Source of the DNA: Antitrichia curtipendula
Lineage: Eukaryota > Streptophyta > Bryopsida > Hypnales > Leucodontaceae
Assembly (NCBI GenBank): GCA_951230915.1
Contig: OX579637.1
Location: forward strand, 14,136,001 to 14,200,000
DNA length: 64,000 bases
Direction of reading: 5' to 3'
Shown here: positions 37,664-50,477 of the stretch, in pieces
Layout: every line of letters begins with the position of its first letter
Numbering within the stretch: position 1 is the stretch's first letter
Notes under the pieces: model-generated
Told to the model about the DNA's origin: nothing
Database searches by the model: none
Seen by the model: only the letters and a program-made list of their open reading frames with translations
Translations under genes and position numbers: made by a program

Positions 37664-40600
37664 GCACCTCAATTCAAAAAAATACAGAATAAGGTCAAAC
37701 CTGTATTTTAATGGTAACAAACATCAAATGTCATAGAATTCCATTTTGAAAGCGATTTGAACCAAATCGCACGAGTTTGAAATACCCACAAGTATTTGAA
37801 TGCCCAAAAATATGAAATTGATGTGTAATTGCAATCCAACCGCACCTCAATTCAAAAAAATACAGAATAAGGTCAAACCTGTATTTTAATGGTAACAAAC
37901 ATCAAATGTCATAGAATTCCATTTTGAAAGCGGTTTGAACCAAATCGCACGACCTGGAAATACCCTCAAGTATTTGAATGCCCAAAAATATGAAATTGAT
38001 GTGTAATTGCAATCCAACTTCACCTCAATTCAAAAAAATACAGAATAAGGTCAAACCTGTATTTTAATGGTAACAAACATCAAATGTCATAGAATTCCAT
38101 TTTGAAAGCGATTTGAACCAAATCGCACAAGTTGGAAATACCCTCAAGTATTTGAATGCCCAAAAATATGAAATTGATGTGTAATTGCAATCCAACCGCA
38201 CCTCAATTCAAAAAAATACAGAATAAGGTCAAACCTGTATTTTAATGGTAACAAACATCAAATGTCATAGAATTCCATTTTGAAAGCGATTTGAACCAAA
38301 TCGCACGAGTTGGAAATACCCTCAAGTATTTGAATGCCCAAAAATATGAAATTGATGTGTAATTGCAATCCAACTTCACCTCAATTCAAAAAAATACAGA
38401 ATAAGGTCAAACCTGTATTTTAATGGTAACAAACATCACATGTCATAGAATTCCATTTTGAAAGCGATTGGAACCAAATCGCACGAGTTTGAAATACCCA
38501 CAAGTATTTGAATGCCTAAAAATATGAAATTGATGTGTAATTGCAATCCAACCGCACCTCAATTCAAAAAAATACAGAATAAGGTCAAACCTGTATTTTA
38601 ATGGTAACAAACATCAAATGTCATAGAATTCCATTTTGAAAGCGATTCGAACCAAATCGCACGAGTTGGAAATACCCTCAAGTATTTGAATGCCCAAAAA
38701 TATGAAATTGATGTGTAATTGCAATCCAACCGCACCTCAATTCAAAAAAATACAGAATAAGGTCAAACCTGTATTTTAATGGTAACAAACATCAAATGTC
38801 ATAGAATTCCATTTTGAAAGCGATTGGAACCAAATCGCACGAGTTGGAAATACCCTCAAGTATTTGAATGCCCAAAAATATGAAATTGATGTGTAATTGC
38901 AATCCAACCACACCTCAATTCAAAAAAATACAGAATAAGGTCAAACCTGTATTTTAATGGTAACAAACATCAAATGTCATAGAATTCCATTTTGAAAGCG
39001 GTTTGAACCAAATCGCACGACCTGGAAATACCCTCAAGTATTTGAATGCCCAAAAATATGAAATTGATGTGTAATTGCAATCCAACTTCACCTCAATTCA
39101 AAAAAATACAGAATAAGGTCAAACCTGTATTTTAATGGTAACAAACATCAAATGTCATAGAATTCCATTTTGAAAGCGATTTGAACCAAATCGCACGAGT
39201 TTGAAATACCCTCAAGTATTTGAATGCCCAAAAATATGAAATTGATGTGTAATTGCAATCCAACCGCACCTCAATTCAAAAAAATACAGAATAAGGTCAA
39301 ACCTGTATTTTAATGGTAACAAACATCAAATGTCATAGAATTCCATTTTGAAAGCGATTTGAACCAAATCGCACGAGTTGGAAATACCCTCAAGTATTTG
39401 AATGCCCAAAAATATGAAATTGATGTGTAATTGCAATCCAACTTCACCTCAATTCAAAAAAATACAGAATAAGGTCAAACCTGTATTTTAATGGTAACAA
39501 ACATCACATGTCATAGAATTCCATTTTGAAAGCGATTGGAACCAAATCGCACGAGTTTGAAATACCCACAAGTATTTGAATGCCCAAAAATATGAAATTG
39601 ATGTGTAATTGCAATCCAACCGCACCTCAATTCAAAAAAATACAGAATAAGGTCAAACCTGTATTTTAATGGTAACAAACATCAAATGTCATAGAATTCC
39701 ATTTTGAAAGCGATTTGAACCAAATCGCACAAGTTGGAAATACCCTCAAGTATTTGAATGCCCAAAAATATGAAATTGATGTGTAATTGCAATCCAACCG
39801 CACCTCAATTCAAAAAAATACAGAATAAGGTCAAACCTGTATTTTAATGGTAACAAACATCAAATGTCATAGAATTCCATTTTGAAAGCGATTGGAACCA
39901 AATCGCACGAGTTGGAAATACCCTCAAGTATTTGAATGCCCAAAAATATGAAATTGATGTGTAATTGCAATCCAACCACACCTCAATTCAAAAAAATACA
40001 GAATAAGGTCAAACCTGTATTTTAATGGTAACAACATCAAATGTCATAGAATTCCATTTTGAAAGCGATTTGAACCAAATCGCACAAGTTGGAAATACCC
40101 TCAAGTATTTGAATGCCCAAAAATATGAAATTGATGTGTAATTGCAATCCAACCACACCTCAATTCAAAAAAATACAGAATAAGGTCAAACCTGTATTTT
40201 AATGGTAACAAACATCAAATGTCATAGAGTTCCATTTTGAAAGCGATTTGAACCAAATCGCACAAGTTGGAAATACCCTCAAGTATTTGAATGCCCAAAA
40301 ATATGAAATTGATGTGTAATTGCAATCCAACCGCACCTCAATTCAAAAAAATACAGAATAAGGTCAAACCTGTATTTTAATGGTAACAAACATCAAATGT
40401 CATAGAATTCCATTTTGAAAGCGATTTGAACCAAATCGCACGAGTTTGAAATACCCACAAGTATTTGAATGCCCAAAAATATGAAATTGATGTGTAATTG
40501 CAATCCAACCACACCTCAATTCCAAAAAATACAGAATAAGGTCAAACCTGTATTTTAATGGTAACAAACATCACATGTCATAGAATTCCATTTTGAAAGC

Positions 40601-42289
40601 GGTTTGAACCAAATCGCACGACCTGGAAATACCCTCAAGTATTTGAATGCCCAAAAATATGAAATTGATGTGTAATTGCAATCCAACTTCACCTCAATTC
40701 AAAAAAATACAGAATAAGGTCAAACCTGTATTTTAATGGTAACAAACATCAAATGTCATAGAATTCCATTTTGAAAGCGATTTGAACCAAATCGCACGAG
40801 TTGGAAATACCCTCAAGTATTTGAATGCCCAAAAATATGAAATTGATGTGTAATTGCAATCCAACTTCACCTCAATTCAAAAAAATACAGAATAAGGTCA
40901 AACCTGTATTTTAATGGTAACAAACATCACATGTCATAGAATTCCATTTTGAAAGCGATTGGAACCAAATCGCACGAGTTTGAAATACCCACAAGTATTT
41001 GAATGCCCAAAAATATGAAATTGATGTGTAATTGCAATCCAACCGCACCTCAATTCAAAAAAATACAGAATAAGGTCAAACCTGTATTTTAATGGTAACA
41101 AACATCAAATGTCATAGAATTCCATTTTGAAAGCGATTTGAACCAAATCGCACAAGTTGGAAATACCCTCAAGTATTTGAATGCCCAAAAATATGAAATT
41201 GATGTGTAATTGCAATCCAACCGCACCTCAATTCAAAAAAATACAGAATAAGGTCAAACCTGTATTTTAATGGTAACAAACATCAAATGTCATAGAATTC
41301 CATTTTGAAAGCGATTGGAACCAAATCGCACGAGTTGGAAATACCCTCAAGTATTTGAATGCCCAAAAATATGAAATTGATGTGTAATTGCAATCCAACC
41401 ACACCTCAATTCAAAAAAATACAGAATAAGGTCAAACCTGTATTTTAATGGTAACAACATCAAATGTCATAGAATTCCATTTTGAAAGCGATTTGAACCA
41501 AATCGCACAAGTTGGAAATACCCTCAAGTATTTGAATGCCCAAAAATATGAAATTGATGTGTAATTGCAATCCAACCACACCTCAATTCAAAAAAATACA
41601 GAATAAGGTCAAACCTGTATTTTAATGGTAACAAACATCAAATGTCATAGAGTTCCATTTTGAAAGCGATTTGAACCAAATCGCACAAGTTGGAAATACC
41701 CTCAAGTATTTGAATGCCCAAAAATATGAAATTGATGTGTAATTGCAATCCAACCGCACCTCAATTCAAAAAAATACAGAATAAGGTCAAACCTGTATTT
41801 TAATGGTAACAAACATCAAATGTCATAGAATTCCATTTTGAAAGCGATTTGAACCAAATCGCACGAGTTTGAAATACCCACAAGTATTTGAATGCCCAAA
41901 AATATGAAATTGATGTGTAATTGCAATCCAACCGCACCTCAATTCAAAAAAATACAGAATAAGGTCAAACCTGTATTTTAATGGTAACAAACATCACATG
42001 TCATAGAATTCCATTTTGAAAGCGGTTTGAACCAAATCGCACGACCTGGAAATACCCTCAAGTATTTGAATGCCCAAAAATATGAAATTGATGTGTAATT
42101 GCAATCCAACTTCACCTCAATTCAAAAAAATACAGAATAAGGTCAAACCTGTATTTTAATGGTAACAAACATCAAATGTCATAGAATTCCATTTTGAAAG
42201 CGATTTGAACCAAATCGCACGAGTTGGAAATACCCTCAAGTATTTGAATGCCCAAAAATATGAAATTGATGTGTAATTGCAATCCAACC
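36774..42289 (+). repeat. 8-mer higher-order repeat, 1423-1424 bp, three copies
   Basis: The unit order is: GATTGG copy with GAGTTTGAAATACCCAC; CACAAG; GATTGG; 177-bp copy with GTAACAACATC; GAGTTCC copy; GAGTTTGAAAT copy; GCGG copy with CACGACCTGG; then a TTCACC copy. Units are 36774-38197, 39444-40866 and 40867-42289. Between the first and second lie seven monomers (38198-39443) that include a further CACGACCTGG copy at 38910. The first unit overlaps the upstream 10-mer, so the 8-mer grew out of part of it. Confidence 0.85.
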
Positions 42290-43357
42290 GCACCTCAATT
42301 CAAAAAAATACAGAATAAGGTCAAACCTGTATTTTAATGGTAACAAACATCAAATGTCATAGAATTCCATTTTGAAAGCGATTTGAACCAAATCGCACGA
42401 GTTGGAAATACCCTCAAGTATTTGAATGCCCAAAAATATGAAATTGATGTGTAATTGCAATCCAACTTCACCTCAATTCAAAAAAATACAGAATAAGGTC
42501 AAACCTGTATTTTAATGGTAACAAACATCACATGTCATAGAATTCCATTTTGAAAGCGATTTGAACCAAATCGCACGAGTTGGAAATACCCTCAAGTATT
42601 TGAATGCCCAAAAATATGAAATTGATGTGTAATTGCAATCCAACCGCACCTCAATTCAAAAAAATACAGAATAAGGTCAAACCTGTATTTTAATGGTAAC
42701 AAACATCAAATGTCATAGAATTCCATTTTGAAAGCGATTTGAACCAAATCGCACAAGTTGGAAATACCCTCAAGTATTTGAATGCCCAAAAATATGAAAT
42801 TGATGTGTAATTGCAATCCAACCGCACCTCAATTCAAAAAAATACAGAATAAGGTCAAACCTGTATTTTAATGGTAACAAACATCAAATGTCATAGAATT
42901 CCATTTTGAAAGCGATTTGAACCAAATCGCACAAGTTGGAAATACCCTCAAGTATTTGAATGCCCACAAATATGAAATTGACGTGTAATTGCAATCCAAC
43001 TTCACCTCAATTCAAAAAAATACAGAATAAGGTCAAACCTGTATTTTAATGGTAACAAAGATCAAATGTCATAGAATTTCATTTTTAAAGCGGTTTGAAC
43101 CAAATCGCACGAGTTGGAAATACCCTCAAGTATTTGAATGCCCAAAAATATGAAATTGATGTGTAATTGCAATCCAACCGCACCTCAATTCAAAAAAATA
43201 CAGAATAAGGTCAAACCTGTATTTTAATGGTAACAAACATCAAATGTCATAGAATTTCATTTTGAAAGCGATTTGAACCAAATCGCACGAGTTGGAAATA
43301 CCCTCAAGTATTTGAATGCCCAAAAATATGAAATTGATGTGTAATTGCAATCCAACC
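42290..43357 (+). repeat. Six mostly near-consensus monomers between higher-order blocks
   Basis: The copy at 42468 starts TTCACC. The copy at 42824 has CCCACAAAT and GACGTGTAATTG. The copy at 43002 reads AAAGATC and GAATTTCATTTTTAAAG, a form that returns at 45138 and 46028. No repeated order is visible within the stretch. Confidence 0.75.
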
Positions 43358-46300
43358 GCACCTCAATTCAAAAAAATACAGAATAAGGTCAAACCTGTAT
43401 TTTAATGGTAACAAACATCAAATGTCATAGAATTCCATTTTGAAAGCGATTGGAACCAAATCGCACGAATTGGAAATACCCTCAAGTATTTGAATGCCCA
43501 AAAATATGAAATTGATGTGTAATTGCAATCCAACTTCACCTCAATTCAAAAAAATACAGAATAAGGTCAAACCTGTATTTTAATGGTAACAAACATCACA
43601 TGTCATAGAATTCCATTTTGAAAACGATTTGAACCAAATCGCACGAGTTGGAAATACCCTCAAGTATTTGAATGCCCAAAAATATGAAATTGATGTGTAA
43701 TTGCAATCCAACCGCACCTCAATTCAAAAAAATACAGAATAAGGTCAAACCTGTATTTTTATGGTAACAAACATCACATGTCATTGAATTCCATTTTGAA
43801 AGCGATTTGAACCAAATCGCACGAGTTGAAAATACCCTCAAGTATTTGAATGCCCAAAAATATGAAATTGATGTGTAATTGCAATCCAACCGCACCTCAA
43901 TTCAAAAAAATACAGAATAAGGTCAAACCTGTATTTTAATGGTAACAAACATCAAATGTCATAGAATTCCATTTTGAAAGCGATTGGAACCAAATCGCAC
44001 GAGTTGGAAATACCCTCAAATATTTGAATGCCCAAAAATATGAAATTGATGTGTAATTGCAATCCAACCACACCTCAATTCAAAAAAATACAGAATAAGG
44101 TCAAACCTGTATTTTAATGGTAACAAACATCAAATGTCATAGAATTCCATTTTGAAAGCGATTTGAACCAAATCGCACAAGTTGGAAATACCCTCAAGTA
44201 TTTGAATGCCCAAAAATATGAAATTGATGTGTAATTGCAATCCAACCGCACCTCAATTCAAAAAAATACAGAATAAGGTCAAACCTGTATTTTAATGGTA
44301 ACAAACATCAAATGTCATAGAATTCCATTTTGAAAGCGACTTTAACCAAGTTGCACAAGTTGGAAATACCCTCAAGTATTTGAATGCCCAAAAATATGAA
44401 ATTGATGTGTAATTGCAATCTAACCGCACCTCAATTCAAAAAAATACAGAATAAGGTCAAACCTGTATTTTAATGGTAACAAACATCAAATGTCATAGAA
44501 TTCCATTTTGAAAGCGATTTGAACCAAATCGCACAAGTTGGAAATACCCTCAAGTATTTGAATGCCCAAAAATATGAAATTGATGTGTAATTGCAATCCA
44601 ACCGCACCTCAATTCAAAAAAATACAGAATAAGATCAAACCTGTATTTTAATGGTAACAAACATCAAATGTCATAGAATTCCATTTTGAAAGCGGTTTGA
44701 ACCAAATCGCACGACCTGGAAATACCCTCAAGTATTTGAATGCCCAAAAATATGAAATTGATGTGTAATTGCAATCCAACCGCACCTCAATTCAAAAAAA
44801 TACAGAATAAGATCAAACCTGTATTTTAATGGTAACAAACATCAAATGTCATAGAATTCCATTTTGAAAGCGATTGGAACCAAATCGCACGAGTTGGAAA
44901 TACCCTCAAGTATTTGAATGCCCAAAAATATGAAATTGATGTGTAATTGCAATCCAACCGCACCTCAATTCAAAAAAATACAGAATAAGGTCAAACCTGT
45001 ATTTTAATGGTAACAAACATCACATGTCATAGAATTCCATTTTGAAAGCGATTTGAACCAAATCGCACCAGTTGGAAATACCCCCAGGTATTTGAATGCC
45101 CAAAAATATGAAATTGATGTGTAATTTCAATCAAACCGCACCACAAATCAAAAAAATACAGAATAAGGTCAAACCTGTATTTTAATGGTAACAAACATCA
45201 AATGTCATAGAATTTCATTTTTAAAGCGGTTTGAACCAAATCGCACGAGTTGGAAATACCCTCAAGTATTTGAATGCCCAAAAATATGAAATTGATGTGT
45301 AATTGCAATCCAACCGCACCTCAATTCAAAAAAATACAGAATAAGGTCAAACCTGTATTTTAATGGTAACAAACATCAAATGTCATAGAATTCCATTTTG
45401 AAAGCGATTTGAACCAAATCGCACAAGTTGGAAATACCCTCAAGTATTTGAATGCCCAAAAATATGAAATTGATGTGTAATTGCAATCCAACCGCACCTC
45501 AATTCAAAAAAATACAGAATAAGATCAAACCTGTATTTTAATGGTAACAAACATCAAATGTCATAGAATTCCATTTTGAAAGCGGTTTGAACCAAATCGC
45601 ACGACCTGGAAATACCCTCAAGTATTTGAATGCCCAAAAATATGAAATTGATGTGTAATTGCAATCCAACCGCACCTCAATTCAAAAAAATACAGAATAA
45701 GATCAAACCTGTATTTTAATGGTAACAAACATCAAATGTCATAGAATTCCATTTTGAAAGCGATTGGAACCAAATCGCACGAGTTGGAAATACCCTCAAG
45801 TATTTGAATGCCCAAAAATATGAAATTGATGTGTAATTGCAATCCAACCGCACCTCAATTCAAAAAAATACAGAATAAGGTCAAACCTGTATTTTAATGG
45901 TAACAAACATCACATGTCATAGAATTCCATTTTGAAAGCGATTTGAACCAAATCGCACCAGTTGGAAATACCCCCAGGTATTTGAATGCCCAAAAATATG
46001 AAATTGATGTGTAATTTCAATCAAACCGCACCACAAATCAAAAAAATACAGAATAAGGTCAAACCTGTATTTTAATGGTAACAAACATCAAATGTCATAG
46101 AATTTCATTTTTAAAGCGGTTTGAACCAAATCGCACGAGTTGGAAATACCCTCAAGTATTTGAATGCCCAAAAATATGAAATTGATGTGTAATTGCAATC
46201 CAACCGCACCTCAATTCAAAAAAATACAGAATAAGGTCAAACCTGTATTTTAATGGTAACAAACATCAAATGTCATAGAATTTCATTTTGAAAGCGATTT

Positions 46301-49300
46301 GAACCAAATCGCACGAGTTGGAAATACCCTCAAGTATTTGAATGCCCAAAAATATGAAATTGATGTGTAATTGCAATCCAACCGCACCTCAATTCAAAAA
46401 AATACAGAATAAGGTCAAACCTGTATTTTAATGGTAACAAACATCAAATGTCATAGAATTCCATTTTGAAAGCGATTTGAACCAAATCGCACGAGTTTGA
46501 AATACCCACAAGTATTTGAATGCCCAAAAATATGAAATTGATGTGTAATTGCAATCCAACCGCACCTCAATTCAAAAAAATACAGAATAAGGTCAAACCT
46601 GTATTTTAATGGTAACAAACATCAAATGTCATAGAATTCCATTTTGAAAGCGGTTTGAACCAAATCGCACGAGTTGGGAATACCCTCAAGTATTTGAATG
46701 CCCAAAAATATGAAATTGATGTGTAATTGCAATCCAACTTCACCTCAATTCAAAAAAATACAGAATAAGGTCAAACCTGTATTTTAATGGTAACAAACAT
46801 CAAATGTCATAGAATTCCATTTTGAAAGCGATTTGAACCAAATCGCACGAGTTGGAAATACCCTCAAGTATTTGAATGCCCAAAAATATGAAATTGATGT
46901 GTAATTGCAATCCAACCGCACCTCAATTCAAAAAAATACAGAATAAGGTCAAACCTGTATTTTAATGGTAACAAACATCAAATGTCATAGAATTCCATTT
47001 TGAAAGCGATTGGAACCAAATCGCACGAGTTGGAAATACCCTCAAGTATTTGAATGCCCAAAAATATGAAATTGATGTGTAATTGCAATCCAACTTCACC
47101 TCAATTCAAAAAAATACAGAATAAGGTCAAACCTGTATTTTAATGGTAACAAACATCACATGTCATAGAATTCCATTTTGAAAACGATTTGAACCAAATC
47201 GCACGAGTTGGAAATACCCTCAAGTATTTGAATGCCCAAAAATATGAAATTGATGTGTAATTGCAATCCAACCGCACCTCAATTCAAAAAAATACAGAAT
47301 AAGGTCAAACCTACATTTTTATGGTAACAAACATCACATGTCATTGAATTCCATTTTGAAAGCGATTTGAACCAAATCGCACGAGTTGAAAATACCCTCA
47401 AGTATTTGAATGCCCAAAAATATGAAATTGATGTGTAATTGCAATCCAACCGCACCTCAATTCAAAAAAATACAGAATAAGATCAAACCTGTATTTTAAT
47501 GGTAACAAACATCAAATGTCATAGAATTCCATTTTGAAAGCGATTGGAACCAAATCGCACGAGTTGGAAATACCCTCAAATATTTGAATGCCCAAAAATA
47601 TGAAATTGATGTGTAATTGCAATCCAACCACACCTCAATTCAAAAAAATACAGAATAAGGTCAAACCTGTATTTTAATGGTAACAAACATCAAATGTCAT
47701 AGAATTCCATTTTGAAAGCGATTTGAACCAAATCGCACAAGTTGGAAATACCCTCAAGTATTTGAATGCCCAAAAATATGAAATTGATGTGTAATTGCAA
47801 TCCAACCGCACCTCAATTCAAAAAAATACAGAATAAGATCAAACCTGTATTTTAATGGTAACAAACATCAAATGTCATAGAATTCCATTTTGAAAGCGGT
47901 TTGAACCAAATCGCACGACCTGGAAATACCCTCAAGTATTTGAATGCCCAAAAATATGAAATTGATGTGTAATTGCAATCCAACCGCACCTCAATTCAAA
48001 AAAATACAGAATAAGATCAAACCTGTATTTTAATGGTAACAAACATCAAATGTCATAGAATTCCATTTTGAAAGCGATTGGAACCAAATCGCACGAGTTG
48101 GAAATACCCTCAAGTATTTGAATGCCCAAAAATATGAAATTGATGTGTAATTGCAATCCAACCGCACCTCAATTCAAAAAAATACAGAATAAGGTCAAAC
48201 CTGTATTTTAATGGTAACAAACATCACATGTCATAGAATTCCATTTTGAAAGCGATTTGAACCAAATCGCACCAGTTGGAAATACCCCCAGGTATTTGAA
48301 TGCCCAAAAATATGAAATTGATGTGTAATTTCAATCAAACCGCACCACAAATCAAAAAAATACAGAATAAGGTCAAACCTGTATTTTTATGGTAACAAAC
48401 ATCACATGTCATTGAATTCCATTTTGAAAGCGATTTGAACCAAATCGCACGAGTTGAAAATACCCTCAAGTATTTGAATGCCCAAAAATATGAAATTGAT
48501 GTGTAATTGCAATCCAACCGCACCTCAATTCAAAAAAATACAGAATAAGGTCAAACCTACATTTTTATGGTAACAAACATCACATGTCATTGAATTCCAT
48601 TTTGAAAGCGATTTGAACCAAATCGCACGAGTTGGAAATACCCTCAAGTATTTGAATGCCCAAAAATATGAAATTGATGTGTAATTGCAATCCAACCGCA
48701 CCTCAATTCAAAAAAATACAGAATAAGGTCAAACCTGTATTTTAATGGTAACAAACATCAAATGTCATAGAATTCCATTTTGAAAGCGACTTTAACCAAG
48801 TTGCACAAGTTGGAAATACCCTCAAGTATTTGAATGCCCAAAAATATGAAATTGATGTGTAATTGCAATCCAACCGCACCTCAATTCAAAAAAATACAGA
48901 ATAAGGTCAAACCTGTATTTTAATGGTAACAAACATCAAATGTCATAGAATTCCATTTTGAAAGCGATTTGAACCAAATCGCACGAGTTTGAAATACCCA
49001 CAAGTATTTGAATGCCCAAAAATATGAAATTGATGTGTAATTGCAATCCAACCGCACCTCAATTCAAAAAAATACAGAATAAGGTCAAACCTGTATTTTA
49101 ATGGTAACAAACATCAAATGTCATAGAATTCCATTTTGAAAGCGGTTTGAACCAAATCGCACGAGTTGGGAATACCCTCAAGTATTTGAATGCCCAAAAA
49201 TATGAAATTGATGTGTAATTGCAATCCAACTTCACCTCAATTCAAAAAAATACAGAATAAGGTCAAACCTGTATTTTAATGGTAACAAACATCAAATGTC

Positions 49301-50477
49301 ATAGAATTCCATTTTGAAAGCGATTTGAACCAAATCGCACGAGTTGGAAATACCCTCAAGTATTTGAATGCCCAAAAATATGAAATTGATGTGTAATTGC
49401 AATCCAACCGCACCTCAATTCAAAAAAATACAGAATAAGGTCAAACCTGTATTTTAATGGTAACAAACATCAAATGTCATAGAATTCCATTTTGAAAGCG
49501 ATTGGAACCAAATCGCACGAGTTGGAAATACCCTCAAGTATTTGAATGCCCAAAAATATGAAATTGATGTGTAATTGCAATCCAACTTCACCTCAATTCA
49601 AAAAAATACAGAATAAGGTCAAACCTGTATTTTAATGGTAACAAACATCACATGTCATAGAATTCCATTTTGAAAACGATTTGAACCAAATCGCACGAGT
49701 TGGAAATACCCTCAAGTATTTGAATGCCCAAAAATATGAAATTGATGTGTAATTGCAATCCAACCGCACCTCAATTCAAAAAAATACAGAATAAGGTCAA
49801 ACCTACATTTTTATGGTAACAAACATCACATGTCATTGAATTCCATTTTGAAAGCGATTTGAACCAAATCGCACGAGTTGAAAATACCCTCAAGTATTTG
49901 AATGCCCAAAAATATGAAATTGATGTGTAATTGCAATCCAACCGCACCTCAATTCAAAAAAATACAGAATAAGATCAAACCTGTATTTTAATGGTAACAA
50001 ACATCAAATGTCATAGAATTCCATTTTGAAAGCGATTGGAACCAAATCGCACGAGTTGGAAATACCCTCAAATATTTGAATGCCCAAAAATATGAAATTG
50101 ATGTGTAATTGCAATCCAACCACACCTCAATTCAAAAAAATACAGAATAAGGTCAAACCTGTATTTTAATGGTAACAAACATCAAATGTCATAGAATTCC
50201 ATTTTGAAAGCGATTGGAACCAAATCGCACAAGTTGGAAATACCCTCAAGTATTTGAATGCCCAAAAATATGAAATTGATGTGTAATTGCAATCCAACCG
50301 CACCTCAATTCAAAAAAATACAGAATAAGGTCAAACCTGTATTTTAATGGTAACAAACATCAAATGTCATAGAATTCCATTTTGAAAGCGACTTTAACCA
50401 AGTTGCACAAGTTGGAAATACCCTCAAGTATTTGAATGCCCAAAAATATGAAATTGATGTGTAATTGCAATCCAACC
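43358..50477 (+). repeat. Nested segmental duplications (offsets 3560 and 2492 bp)
   Basis: A marked series (GATTGG copy; TTCACC copy with GAAAACGATTT; T47 copy with GTCATTGAATTCC and GTTGAAAAT; GATTGG copy with CTCAAATATTTG; CACACC copy with CACAAG) starts at 43358, 46918 and 49410. Offsets are 3560 and 2492 bp. The two right-hand copies share a longer tract of eight monomers, 46384-47807 and 48876-50299, including GTTGGGAAT and CCTACATTTTTATGG. The first and third are both followed by a GACTTTAACC copy (44248, 50300), the second is not. CCTACATTTTTATGG also occurs at 48520, seven monomers after 47274. Confidence 0.85.
44426..46205 (+). repeat. 5-mer tandem duplication (890 bp x 2), with a further copy at 47630
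   Basis: Order: CACAAG copy; AAGATCAAAC with GCGG and CACGACCTGG; AAGATCAAAC with GATTGG; CACCAGTTGG with CCCCCAGG and TAATTTCAATCAAACC; GCACCACAAATC with GAATTTC and TTTTTAAAG. Units are 44426-45315 and 45316-46205. The TAATTTCAATC motifs are 890 bp apart. The first four monomers recur at 47630-48341 (2314 bp on); the next copy (48342) keeps GCACCACAAATC but then switches to the T47/GTCATTG form, marking a junction. Confidence 0.88.
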
